Part shown: positions 25,590 through 33,272 of the stretch, one piece after another
Layout: each line of letters begins with the position of its first letter
Position numbering within the stretch: the stretch's first letter is position 1
Assembly: GCA_944386655.1 (NCBI GenBank)
Contig: CALXBX010000035.1
Span: forward strand, 1-45,427
Origin: an uncultured Clostridia bacterium
GTDB taxonomy: Bacteria; Bacillota; Clostridia; TANB77; CAG-508
Length of the DNA stretch: 45,427 bases
Direction of reading: 5' to 3'
Program-made: the position numbers and the translations under genes
The notes under the pieces: model-generated
What the model was told of the DNA's origin: nothing
Databases searched by the model: none
The model's input: only the letters and a program-made list of their open reading frames with translations

Positions 25590-26375
25590 ATGGCAGTAGT
25601 TGCAATGAAACAATTACTAGAAGCAGGTGTTCATTTTGGACATCAAACAAGAAGATGGGATCCAAAAATGGCAGAATACATTTTCCAAGCAAGAAATGGT
25701 ATTCACATTATCGATCTACAAAAAACATCTAAAAAATTAGACGAAGCTTATAGCTTTATGAAAGAACAAGCAGAAGAAGGAAAAACAGTACTATTTGTAG
25801 GTACTAAAAAACAAGCACAAGAGTGCATGAAAGAAGCTGCTGAAAAATCAGGAATGTTCTATGTTAACCAAAGATGGTTAGGTGGAATGCTAACAAACTT
25901 TGGAACTATTAGAAAAAGAGTAGACAGATTAAAAGAATTAGAAACAATGCAAGAAGATGGAACATTTGATGTATTACCTAAAAAAGAAGTTATTCTTTTA
26001 AAGAAAGAAATGGAAAAACTAGCGAAAAACTTAGGTGGTATTAAAGAAATGACAGAACTATAAGGAGTTATATTTGTAGTAGATCCTAAAAAAGAAAGAA
26101 TTGCTATTTTAGAAGCTAAAAAATTAAATATTCCAATCGTAGGATTAGTAGATACCAACTGCAATCCAGAAGACGTAGATTATGCAATTCCAGGAAATGA
26201 TGATGCTATTCGTGCAGTTAAATTAATTGCAGATACTATGGCAAATGCAATCATTGAAGGAAAACAAGGCGAATCTATGGAAATGGGCGAAGAAATGATG
26301 GCAGAAGAAACTGTTCAAGAGCCTGAAAGCATGGAAGAAGTAGTAGCAAACGAAGAAGAAACAGTAGAAGAATAA
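25590..26375 (+). CDS. rpsB: Ribosomal protein S2, interrupted by an in-frame TAA
   Basis: S2 is an essential protein of the small subunit. The frame begins [25 protein letters not shown] and shows the family signatures [18 protein letters not shown] and, after the interruption, [30 protein letters not shown]. Codon 158 is TAA (26061-26063) where relatives have a Pro (GGIKEMTEL-x-GVIFVVDP). The same frame continues to a second TAA at 26373-26375, giving a full 261-codon length with an acidic tail. No frameshift is involved and no start codon follows the stop. Because the gene is essential and the downstream half is perfectly conserved, either the base call is wrong or the stop is read through. 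TAA terminates most other genes of the window, so general reassignment is excluded. Confidence 0.93.
26061..26063 (+). other. In-frame TAA in rpsB
   Basis: GAA CTA TAA GGA GTT: the stop replaces a codon that is normally proline; the reading frame is the same on both sides. TAAGGAG also resembles a ribosome binding site, but no ATG, GTG or TTG in frame follows at a suitable distance. Confidence 0.9.
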
Positions 26376-26385
26376 GAAAAATAAA

Positions 26386-26420
26386 AAGTGAACTTTGGGG
26401 ACGTTCCTTAAAGTTCACTT
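26386..26420 (+). repeat. REP-like hairpin, copy C
   Basis: Arms AAGTGAACTTT/AAAGTTCACTT around GGGGACGTTCCTT, between rpsB and tsf, 10 bp after the rpsB stop. Confidence 0.85.
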
Positions 26421-26462
26421 AATTAAATAAAAGAACAGAATATTTTAAACTGCATAAAGAAT

Positions 26463-26491
26463 TGCAATTTAAGGAACGTCCCTAAATTGCA
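26463..26491 (-). repeat. REP-like hairpin, copy D (inverted)
   Basis: Arms TGCAATTTA/TAAATTGCA with the core in reverse orientation (AGGAACGTCCC), 42 bp after copy C. The pair C/D thus forms a head-to-head bimer between rpsB and tsf. Confidence 0.85.
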
Positions 26492-26521
26492 CCTAATTAG
26501 AAAAGAGAAGGAGGAAAAAAG

Positions 26522-27406
26522 ATGATTACTGCAAGTCAAGTAAAAGAGTTAAGAGAAAGAACAGGTGCAGGTATGATGGACTGCAAAAAAGTATTAACAG
26601 AAACAAATGGAGACGAAGAAAAAGCCATCGAATTATTACGTGAAAGAGGAATTGCAAAAGCAGCTAAAAAAGCAGATAGAATTGCAGCAGAAGGATTAGT
26701 AGCAGCATATCTTTCTGAAGATAGAAAAGTAGGAGCTGTGGTAGAAGTAAATGCGGAGACAGACTTCGTAGCAAAAAATGAAGAATTTAGAAGTTTTGTT
26801 GCAGATGTTGCAAAACAAATTGCAGAAAAAGCACCAAAAACAGTAGAAGAATTATTAGAGCAACCTTCTATTGCAGAAGAAGGAAAGACTGTAGGAGAAG
26901 TATTAACAGGAAAAATTGCAACTATCGGAGAAAATATGCATATTAGAAGATTTGAAAGATTTGAAACAACAACAGGAACTATCGAAAAATACATTCATGG
27001 TGATGGAAAAATTGGTGTACTAGTAGAAATGGAAAATGCAACAGAAGAATTAGAAAAAGATATTTGTATGCAAATAGCAGCAGCTAGACCAGAATTCTTA
27101 GATAGAGCTTCTGTACCAGAAGAAAGAGTGCAAAAAGAAATGGAAATTTTAAAAGCACAAGCAATGAATGAAGGAAAACCAGCAGAAATTGCAGAAAAAA
27201 TGGTACAAGGAAGAATTGGAAAATTCTACGGAGAAATTTGCTTAGTAGAGCAAGATTTTGTAAAAAATCCAGATGAAAAAGTAGGAAAAATGGTAGAAGC
27301 AAAAGGAGCAAAAATTATTAGATTTGCAAGATTAGAAAAAGGCGAAGGAATTGAAAAGAAGGAAGAAAACTTCGCAGAAGAAGTTGCAAAACAAATAAAA
27401 GGATAA
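26522..27406 (+). CDS. tsf: Elongation factor Ts
   Basis: A 294-residue guanine-nucleotide exchange factor for EF-Tu. The N-terminal UBA-like domain (VKELRERTGAGMMDCKKVL, NGDEEKAIELLRERG) is followed by the catalytic core with TDFVAKNEEF (~residues 80-90), the motif that inserts into EF-Tu, and two dimerisation-type subdomains. The C-terminus is Glu/Lys-rich. Length matches the long EF-Ts type. It follows rpsB as usual, but the ~145-bp spacer is filled with two REP-like hairpins instead of a short linker, which may uncouple expression of the two genes. GAAGGAGG precedes the ATG. Confidence 0.97.
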   Translation: MITASQVKELRERTGAGMMDCKKVLTETNGDEEKAIELLRERGIAKAAKKADRIAAEGLVAAYLSEDRKVGAVVEVNAETDFVAKNEEFRSFVADVAKQIAEKAPKTVEELLEQPSIAEEGKTVGEVLTGKIATIGENMHIRRFERFETTTGTIEKYIHGDGKIGVLVEMENATEELEKDICMQIAAARPEFLDRASVPEERVQKEMEILKAQAMNEGKPAEIAEKMVQGRIGKFYGEICLVEQDFVKNPDEKVGKMVEAKGAKIIRFARLEKGEGIEKKEENFAEEVAKQIKG

Positions 27407-27414
27407 AAAAATAC

Positions 27415-27446
27415 AAAACACCTTGTTTATACAAGGTGTTTTATTA
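27415..27446 (+). terminator. Terminator of rpsB-tsf
   Basis: AAAACACCTTGT, loop TTAT, ACAAGGTGTTTT: a perfect 12-bp stem followed by ATTATAT. Confidence 0.9.
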
Positions 27447-27476
27447 TATAATACAGAAAAAAATAGGGAGGAACTT

Positions 27477-29213
27477 ATGAACCAAGAAGAGAAAAAAACA
27501 AAAGTTAGTTTTCATATTATTGCAATTGTATGTATTGTGTTGTTTTGCTTTGCTATATCACCTATTACGATGCAAAACGATACCTATTATACCATAAAAA
27601 TAGGAGAATGGATTGTGCAAAATGGAATAGACATGCAAGACCATTTTTCATGGCACGAAGATTTGCCATATACCTACCCTCATTGGGCATATGATACAGG
27701 AATATATTTGATTTATCACCTGGGAGAATTAACAGGAATAGAAAATGGAGGAATGCTTTTTATTTACCTATCTACCTGTATATTGGCTAGTATTTTAGGA
27801 ATTTTACTATATCACACAGCTAGAAAATTAACAAAAAATGATGTCATATCTTTTTTACTTACTTTGGCAGTAATTTACTTATTAAAAGACTTTATTGCTG
27901 CAAGAGCACAGCTAGTTTCCTATATTATTTTTGTATTGGAAGTATTATTTATTGAAAATCTCTTACAAACAAAGAAAAAGAGATATCTTGTGGGATTAGT
28001 ACTATTATCTATTGTACTTGCTAATATCCACGTAGCAGTATGGCCATTTTTCTTTGTTGTATTCTTGCCATATATAGCAGAATATGTAATTGCAAGCCTT
28101 TCGGATATGCACCTTATTGTAAAAGCGAAAACAATTTTTTATACAGTTTTATTAAAAATACAAAGAAACCAAAAAAATAGATTAGAAAAACAAGGAAAAA
28201 ATACTGAAACCATAGATAGCAAAATACAAAAAACACAAGAAGCATTACAAGTAGAAAAAGCAGAAAAGAAAACAGCTGAGGAAAAGACAGCTTATTTAAG
28301 GGAACATCCATTTAAAATAAAAATAACAAAAAATAAAGCCGTAAAATGGTTAGTATTAGTAGCGATAATTTGTGCCTTTACTGGTCTTTTAACGCCAATA
28401 GGAGATACCCCTTATACTTATTTAATTAAGACAATGCAAGGCAATACTACAGAGAGCATTAGTGAACACATTCCATTAACTTTATATAACGATAAACCAA
28501 CGATGGTAGTGCTAACACTATTTTTAATTATTTTAATTTTTACAGATACAAAGATAAAGTTAAGCGATTTGTTTATGTTAGCAGGCTTAGTATTTATGGC
28601 ATTTATGTCGAGAAGACAGATATCGTTATTGGTATTAATTGGAGGATTTATTTTTGCTAAATTAGTAAACGCATTAGTAAAAAAATATGATCCAGACGGT
28701 TGTGCAGAACTTACAAGATTGATGACAACTTGGATTGGTAGATTAGTTACTATTTTAATTGTTTGTATTTTTTCGCTTTCACTATTTATGCCAAAAAGAA
28801 ATAATAAATTTATTAATACAGCCTCTTATCCAGTGGAAGCCGCAGATTGGATATTAGAAAATTTAGATGTAGAGAACATGCGATTATATAACGAATATAA
28901 CTATGGTAGTTATCTACTATTTAGAGGAATACCAGTATTTATTGACTCAAGAGCAGATTTATATACTCCAGAATTTAATGGTACCAAAAACGAAGAGGGA
29001 GAATATGAAGGAAGAGATATTTTCTCAGATTACATGAACATTTCTTCTATAGGAACTTATTATGAAGATAAATTTGAAAAATATAATATTACACATGTTA
29101 TCATAGTAAAAAATGCAAAATTAAATATGTTTTTATCTAGAAATGAAGATTATAAGAAATTATATGAAGATAATAACTTTATTATTTACGAAAGAGAAAC
29201 GGCTATTAGTTAA
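27477..29213 (+). CDS. Polytopic membrane protein, GT-C glycosyltransferase-like
   Basis: A 578-residue membrane protein with roughly 11-13 helices. After helix 1, the extracytoplasmic loop carries MQNDTYYTIKIGEWI and PHWAYDTGIYLIY, resembling the first loop of GT-C-type glycosyltransferases with their acidic residues. A cytoplasmic, Lys/Glu-rich coiled-coil insertion lies at ~residues 222-285. The soluble C-terminal domain contains YNEYNYGSYLLFRGIPVFIDSRADLY, a conserved motif of uncharacterised membrane glycosyltransferase-like proteins. The substrate is unknown. The ATG at 27477 follows ATAGGGAGGAACTT; a longer frame from 27423 overlaps the tsf terminator and is rejected. lspA follows 37 bp later. 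Confidence 0.7.
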   Translation: MNQEEKKTKVSFHIIAIVCIVLFCFAISPITMQNDTYYTIKIGEWIVQNGIDMQDHFSWHEDLPYTYPHWAYDTGIYLIYHLGELTGIENGGMLFIYLSTCILASILGILLYHTARKLTKNDVISFLLTLAVIYLLKDFIAARAQLVSYIIFVLEVLFIENLLQTKKKRYLVGLVLLSIVLANIHVAVWPFFFVVFLPYIAEYVIASLSDMHLIVKAKTIFYTVLLKIQRNQKNRLEKQGKNTETIDSKIQKTQEALQVEKAEKKTAEEKTAYLREHPFKIKITKNKAVKWLVLVAIICAFTGLLTPIGDTPYTYLIKTMQGNTTESISEHIPLTLYNDKPTMVVLTLFLIILIFTDTKIKLSDLFMLAGLVFMAFMSRRQISLLVLIGGFIFAKLVNALVKKYDPDGCAELTRLMTTWIGRLVTILIVCIFSLSLFMPKRNNKFINTASYPVEAADWILENLDVENMRLYNEYNYGSYLLFRGIPVFIDSRADLYTPEFNGTKNEEGEYEGRDIFSDYMNISSIGTYYEDKFEKYNITHVIIVKNAKLNMFLSRNEDYKKLYEDNNFIIYERETAIS

Positions 29214-29250
29214 TAAATAACTAGCAACGAGAAAGGGGAAAAATTAAAAA

Positions 29251-29775
29251 ATGAAAAAGAAAAATTTGAAGAAATGGATATGGGTAATCTTACTAATTGT
29301 TATTTTACTAATACTTGATCAAGGGGCTAAAATCTACGCAAATTTATCATTACAAGACAATAGTATGTCTATAATAGATGGTATATTGCAACTTACTTAT
29401 TACAAAAATACAGAAGCAGCGATAGGACTAATCAAAGACAATTTATTTATGATATTACTATTAAATATTTTAATTATAGCCTTTATTATTCGCTTTTTAG
29501 TGTTACAGTTTGAAAGAATGAGCATAGGAACCAAAATAGGCTTAGGATTTATTTTAGCAGGAGGATTTAGTAATTTAATAGATAGACTACTATTTGGTGG
29601 AGTAATGAATTATATAGACGTGACTGCTATAATAGAAAATTTCCCAATTTTTAATTTAGCAGATGTGTATATTACCATAGGCCTATTGATATTTATAGTA
29701 GCGTTTGCAGTATATAATGTAAAACAGTCGATAGAAACCAAAAAGCAAAAAGAGGCAAAGAAAGGACAAGAATAA
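29251..29775 (+). CDS. lspA: Lipoprotein signal peptidase (signal peptidase II)
   Basis: A 174-residue aspartic protease with four transmembrane helices that cleaves the signal peptide of prolipoproteins after diacylglyceryl transfer. The catalytic aspartates are visible in FSNLIDRLLFGGVMNYIDV and FNLADVYITIG, and the first-helix motif DQGAKIYA is also present. The C-terminal tail is lysine-rich. Its stop overlaps the start of the pseudouridine synthase gene (TAATG), a common arrangement in Firmicutes. Confidence 0.95.
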   Translation: MKKKNLKKWIWVILLIVILLILDQGAKIYANLSLQDNSMSIIDGILQLTYYKNTEAAIGLIKDNLFMILLLNILIIAFIIRFLVLQFERMSIGTKIGLGFILAGGFSNLIDRLLFGGVMNYIDVTAIIENFPIFNLADVYITIGLLIFIVAFAVYNVKQSIETKKQKEAKKGQE

Positions 29776-30707
29776 TGCAAATTAAGATTGTGGTAAAAGA
29801 AGCAGACGAAGGAAAAAGATTAGATAGCTATATTAGTACAGTAAGAGAAGAACTTTCTAGAATGACAGTTAAAAGATTAGTAGAAGAAAATAAAATTACA
29901 GTAAATCAAAAATATGTAAAACCAGCCTATCTTGTACAGCAAGGAGATATCATTCAAATAGAGTTAGAAGAACCAAAAGAAACCACATTAAAAGCACAAA
30001 ATATCCCTATTTCTATTATTTATGAGGATAAGGATATTTTAGTAGTCAATAAACCAAAAGGATTAGTGGTACATCCTGCCAATGGAAACCCAGATGGTAC
30101 ATTGGTAAATGCCATTCTTGCTCTATGCAAAGATAGTTTATCTGGAATAGGAGGAGAAATTCGTCCTGGTATTGTTCATCGTTTAGATAAAGACACATCT
30201 GGATTACTTATTGTAGCCAAAAATGATGTAGCACATGTAAAAATGAGTGAGCAGATAAAGAATAGGGAAGTAAAGAAAACGTATATTGCCTTAGTAAGAG
30301 GAATTGTACCAGAACAAGAAGCAACCATCGATATGCCAATTGGCAGAAGTAGTAAAGATAGAAAGAAAATGGCAGTAACTAAAAACGGAAAACAAGCAAT
30401 TACACATTTTCGTGTATTGAGTCGCTTTCGTACACAAAATGCCTCTTATACTTTATTAGAAATAAAAATAGATACAGGAAGAACCCATCAAATAAGAGTG
30501 CATATGGCAGAAATTGGACATCCTGTAATAGGAGATATGTTATACTCCAATGGGAAAAATGAATTCGGCGTAGAAGGACAATGTCTGCATGCGCAAAAAT
30601 TAGAGTTCAAACACCCAATTACAGGACAACAAATGAAATTAGAAGCACCCTTGCCAGACTATTTAAAAGAAATATTAGAACAGCTAGAAAAGAACAGAAT
30701 AGACTAG
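29775..30707 (+). CDS. rluD: RluA-family pseudouridine synthase (RluD type)
   Basis: A 310-residue enzyme converting uridine to pseudouridine in 23S rRNA. The N-terminal S4 RNA-binding domain (~residues 12-75) is followed by the catalytic core with IVHRLDKDTSGLLIVAK, where the Asp is the nucleophile, and by TGRTHQIRVHMAEIGHPVIGD, both diagnostic for the RluA/RluC/RluD family. The start codon overlaps the lspA stop. RluD specificity (helix 69 of 23S rRNA) is inferred from the S4 domain and the lspA neighbourhood. Confidence 0.93.
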   Translation: MQIKIVVKEADEGKRLDSYISTVREELSRMTVKRLVEENKITVNQKYVKPAYLVQQGDIIQIELEEPKETTLKAQNIPISIIYEDKDILVVNKPKGLVVHPANGNPDGTLVNAILALCKDSLSGIGGEIRPGIVHRLDKDTSGLLIVAKNDVAHVKMSEQIKNREVKKTYIALVRGIVPEQEATIDMPIGRSSKDRKKMAVTKNGKQAITHFRVLSRFRTQNASYTLLEIKIDTGRTHQIRVHMAEIGHPVIGDMLYSNGKNEFGVEGQCLHAQKLEFKHPITGQQMKLEAPLPDYLKEILEQLEKNRID

Positions 30708-30831
30708 AAAAGTAGAGGATTCTAACCATGCATTTACCTGTAAAATATTTTATTTAAATTAGTGCTAAGTTGTTGGAATTCTTAGGGAAATAACGGATAA
30801 CTTTTTTAGAAGGAAAAGGAGGGATAAAAAT

Positions 30832-31548
30832 TTGGAAGAACGATTGCAAAAGTGGATAGCAAACCAAGGAATTCTTTCCAGAAGAAAAGCAGAAGAGGCT
30901 ATTTTGCAGGGAAAGGTAACTGTAAATGGCAAATTAGTCACAGAGTTGGGAACAAAAGTGGATGGAGCAAAAGATATTGTTACATATGAGGGAAAAGTTA
31001 TCCAAAAACAAGAGCAAAAAGTATATATTTTGCTCAATAAACCAATAGGATATGTTACTACAGTACAAGATCAATTTAAACGAGATACGGTTATGGACTT
31101 AGTAAAAGATTGCAAATATAAGGTAGTTCCAGTAGGAAGATTAGATATGTATACATCAGGAGCACTCATTTTAAGTAATGACGGAGATTTTATTTATGAG
31201 GTAACACACCCGAAACATGAAATTACCAAAACCTATACGGTTACAGTAAAAGGAATTATTACACAAGAAGAAAAAGAAAAACTAGAAAAAGGTGTAGAAA
31301 TAGAGAATTATATAACAAGACCAGCTTTAGTAAAAATATTAAAAACCGATACAGAAAAAAATATTTCTAGAATAGAAATCACCATACATGAAGGAAAAAA
31401 TAGACAAGTAAGAAAAATGTGTGAGACAATTGGAAAGAAAGTGCTAGCACTACACAGAAGTAAAATTGCAGAAATAGGTGTAAAAGATTTACCGTTAGGA
31501 AAATGGCGCTATTTAAGCAGGGAAGAAGTAGAGAAAATAAGAAAATAA
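30832..31548 (+). CDS. rluB: RsuA/RluB-family pseudouridine synthase
   Basis: A 238-residue enzyme with an N-terminal S4 domain (RLQKWIANQGILSRRKAEEAI) and the RsuA-type catalytic core: PVGRLDMYTSGALILSNDGD with the catalytic Asp, and the C-terminal IHEGKNRQVRKMCETIGKKV. The target is likely 23S rRNA (RluB-type). TTG at 30832 is the start, because AAGGAGGGATAAAAA precedes it and no ATG is available. The following 23-bp-arm inverted repeat terminates it. Confidence 0.92.
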   Translation: MEERLQKWIANQGILSRRKAEEAILQGKVTVNGKLVTELGTKVDGAKDIVTYEGKVIQKQEQKVYILLNKPIGYVTTVQDQFKRDTVMDLVKDCKYKVVPVGRLDMYTSGALILSNDGDFIYEVTHPKHEITKTYTVTVKGIITQEEKEKLEKGVEIENYITRPALVKILKTDTEKNISRIEITIHEGKNRQVRKMCETIGKKVLALHRSKIAEIGVKDLPLGKWRYLSREEVEKIRK

Positions 31549-31580
31549 GGGATAATGATTTACATTTGCCTATAGATTAA

Positions 31581-31649
31581 AAAGCTATTCCTACAAAATT
31601 CTAAAATTGTTAAAAATAAATAGTTCTAGAATTTTGTAGGAATAGCTTT
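31581..31649. terminator. Bidirectional terminator with a 23-bp perfect stem
   Basis: Arms 31581-31603 and 31627-31649 are perfectly complementary over 23 bp. It lies between the convergent rluB and PIN-fragment genes and its 3' arm reaches into the stop codon of the latter. Confidence 0.85.
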
Positions 31650-31854
31650 AAGAATACTTTTCTAAAAATTCAGATGCATTCATAATTTCTGGTTTATCGA
31701 TATTAATATCGTCAAAATCTTTGTCTCCTGTTATAAAAATATCGACATCTTCAATAATTGCAGTGTGCAAAATAATATAGTCATCTTTATCTCTAATTTC
31801 AAATAATTTATTTTCTACTGTAGTAAGAATGTTAGTATCTAACATAACTTTCAT
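31648..31854 (-). pseudogene. Gutted PIN-domain toxin (VapC-like) with internal deletion
   Basis: A 68-residue frame. It begins like a PIN toxin (MKVMLDTNIL, first active-site Asp) but after TTVENKLFEI jumps directly to the C-terminal portion IRDKDDYIILHTAIIEDVDIFITGDKDFDDI. PIN domains of this type are about 130-140 residues; the central half with the second acidic residue and helices 2-4 is missing without loss of frame. The nuclease is therefore probably inactive, leaving the AbrB-type antitoxin functional. It starts one base after the antitoxin stop, as in intact modules. Its stop overlaps the terminator. Confidence 0.8.
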
Positions 31855-31855
31855 A

Positions 31856-32113
31856 CTAATGCTTCTTTCTATTTTTTCTAAATTCTTTTATCATTTTTAC
31901 AACATCTTCTTCGGTTTCTAAACCAAGTCTTTCTGCCTCTCCATCAAATACGTCTTGTATTCTTTCTAATGCAAGCATTGCCGAATTTTGAATAACTATG
32001 TCATTACCTTTTTGAATAAAAAGAATTTTACTTCCCTCTTTTAAACCTAACAAGTCTCTAATTGATTTAGGGATAGTTACTTGCCCTTTTGTGGTTACTT
32101 TTGCTAATTCCAT
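31856..32113 (-). CDS. AbrB/MazE-type antitoxin
   Basis: An 85-residue protein with an N-terminal SpoVT/AbrB DNA-binding domain (AKVTTKGQVTIPKSIRDLLGLKEGSKILF, ~residues 4-32) and a basic helical C-terminus that would wrap around a PIN toxin. Modules of AbrB antitoxin plus VapC-like PIN toxin are autoregulated. The toxin here has lost its middle, so the antitoxin is an orphan. It has a consensus promoter and the AAGTAAGGAAAGTAAGGAAA leader. Part of that leader also precedes the Fic-like gene at 2849. Confidence 0.88.
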   Translation of the reverse strand: MELAKVTTKGQVTIPKSIRDLLGLKEGSKILFIQKGNDIVIQNSAMLALERIQDVFDGEAERLGLETEEDVVKMIKEFRKNRKKH

Positions 32114-32153
32114 AAAATCACTTCCTTTCGATTTCCTTACTTTCCTTACTTAT

Positions 32154-32182
32154 ATTATATGATATTTTATAAAATTTATCAA
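32154..32182 (-). promoter_or_regulatory. Sigma-A promoter of the AbrB/PIN module
   Basis: Minus strand: TTGATA (32182-32177), 17-bp spacer, TATAAT (32159-32154). Confidence 0.8.
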
Positions 32183-32242
32183 TATTTTTGAAGTAAATTT
32201 AGGAAAAACAAAATACTAAATGTTTTTGAAATACAATAACTA

Positions 32243-32270
32243 TTGAAAAATACTCTTATTATGTTATAAT
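32243..32270 (+). promoter_or_regulatory. Sigma-A promoter of the S1-domain gene
   Basis: TTGAAA (32243-32248), 16-bp spacer, TATAAT (32265-32270). Confidence 0.65.
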
Positions 32271-32276
32271 CTATAC

Positions 32277-32408
32277 TATCAATAGAGTATCAAATTTTTT
32301 TAAGATAAGTTTTCTAAATGCTCATTTGATAGCTATGTGTTACTCAAAAAGTAAATACTATTCTAAAATAGTATAAGTTTAAAAACAAAAGAAAAAGGAG
32401 ATTGAAAG
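32277..32408 (+). promoter_or_regulatory. Long structured 5' leader before the S1-domain gene
   Basis: About 130 bases without a reading frame. TATCAAAT pairs with ATTTGATA (around 32287-32332) and TACTATT pairs with AATAGTA (32357-32375). A run of seven T follows the first arm. It may be an attenuator or autoregulatory leader; no known riboswitch is recognised. Confidence 0.35.
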
Positions 32409-33215
32409 TTGGAAACACAAAAGTTTATCCCAGAAGGATGGGAGGAAAATTTTAGACCAGTGTCGAAAGAATATTTGTACAAGGCAATGCAAACAGGTAC
32501 AACGATGCAGGGACTTGTAAAAAAATGTGATGCAGCCTATAATCTCTATGTAGATTTTGGAAATCAGCTAGTGGGAATGATTCCGAGAGAAGAAGTAGAA
32601 GCGGTAAATGTAGACGAAACTGGTTTCCCAAAGCCGAATATCTGTATTAGCAAAGTCAATCATTATGTGCAATTTAAAGTAAAGGGAATAGGCAACTACG
32701 ATAATAAATTTATTTTATCCAGAAAAGCAGTAGGAAAAGAAGCAATGGATTGGGTAAAAAACGAGTTAAAAGAAGGCGATATTGTACATGGAATTGTAAA
32801 GAGTGTGCAACCATATGGAGCATTTATAGAGATTGGAGGAGGCATAGTAGGGCTGTTACATATAGAAGATATTTCTGTAGCAAGAATAAAATCTCCATTA
32901 GAAAGACTAAAAATTGGACAAAAACTGCAAGTTGTGGTAAAATACATAGATAGAGGGCAAGATAGAGTACTTTTATCCTATAAAGAACTATTAGGTAGCT
33001 GGGAAGAAAATGCCAAAGAATTTGAAGAAGGTTCTGTTGTCATTGGAATAGCAAGAGAAGTAGAAAAGGCAAAAAATGGAATCTTTGTAGAATTAAAACC
33101 AAATTTAGTAGGAATGGCAGAGTACAAAGAAGGAATTGCTTATGGGCAAAAGGTAAATGTCTTTATCAAAAAGATTATCCCTGAAAAGAAAAAAATTAAA
33201 CTAATGATTCTATAA
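32409..33215 (+). CDS. S1 RNA-binding-domain protein
   Basis: A 268-residue protein with an S1-type beta-barrel at ~residues 30-95 (GTTMQGLVKKCDAAYNLYVDF), a canonical S1 repeat at ~118-188 (GDIVHGIVKSVQPYGAFIEIGGGIVGLLHIEDI) and a divergent third copy at ~200-265. It resembles the short S1-like proteins of Firmicutes related to ribosomal protein S1, which bind mRNA. The start is TTG 32409 after AAAGGAG, with no ATG nearby. It is followed 57 bp later by the replication-relaxation-type gene, likely in the same transcript. Confidence 0.85.
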   Translation: METQKFIPEGWEENFRPVSKEYLYKAMQTGTTMQGLVKKCDAAYNLYVDFGNQLVGMIPREEVEAVNVDETGFPKPNICISKVNHYVQFKVKGIGNYDNKFILSRKAVGKEAMDWVKNELKEGDIVHGIVKSVQPYGAFIEIGGGIVGLLHIEDISVARIKSPLERLKIGQKLQVVVKYIDRGQDRVLLSYKELLGSWEENAKEFEEGSVVIGIAREVEKAKNGIFVELKPNLVGMAEYKEGIAYGQKVNVFIKKIIPEKKKIKLMIL

Positions 33216-33272
33216 ATGCAAAAGAAAATAAAAATTTAAAGTAAAAAGGTATCATATAGGGAGGAATGAACT

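Noticed and set aside
25590-26375. General reassignment of TAA to an amino acid
   Set aside because: TAA ends most other genes in the window at the expected family lengths, often followed by terminators.
26061-26375. Split S2 with re-initiation after TAAGGAG
   Set aside because: No in-frame ATG, GTG or TTG follows within a usable distance and the conserved sequence continues directly after the stop.
27423-27476. Longer N-terminus for the GT-C-like membrane protein
   Set aside because: The extra codons lie within the tsf terminator hairpin, and the ATG at 27477 has a proper GGGAGG site.
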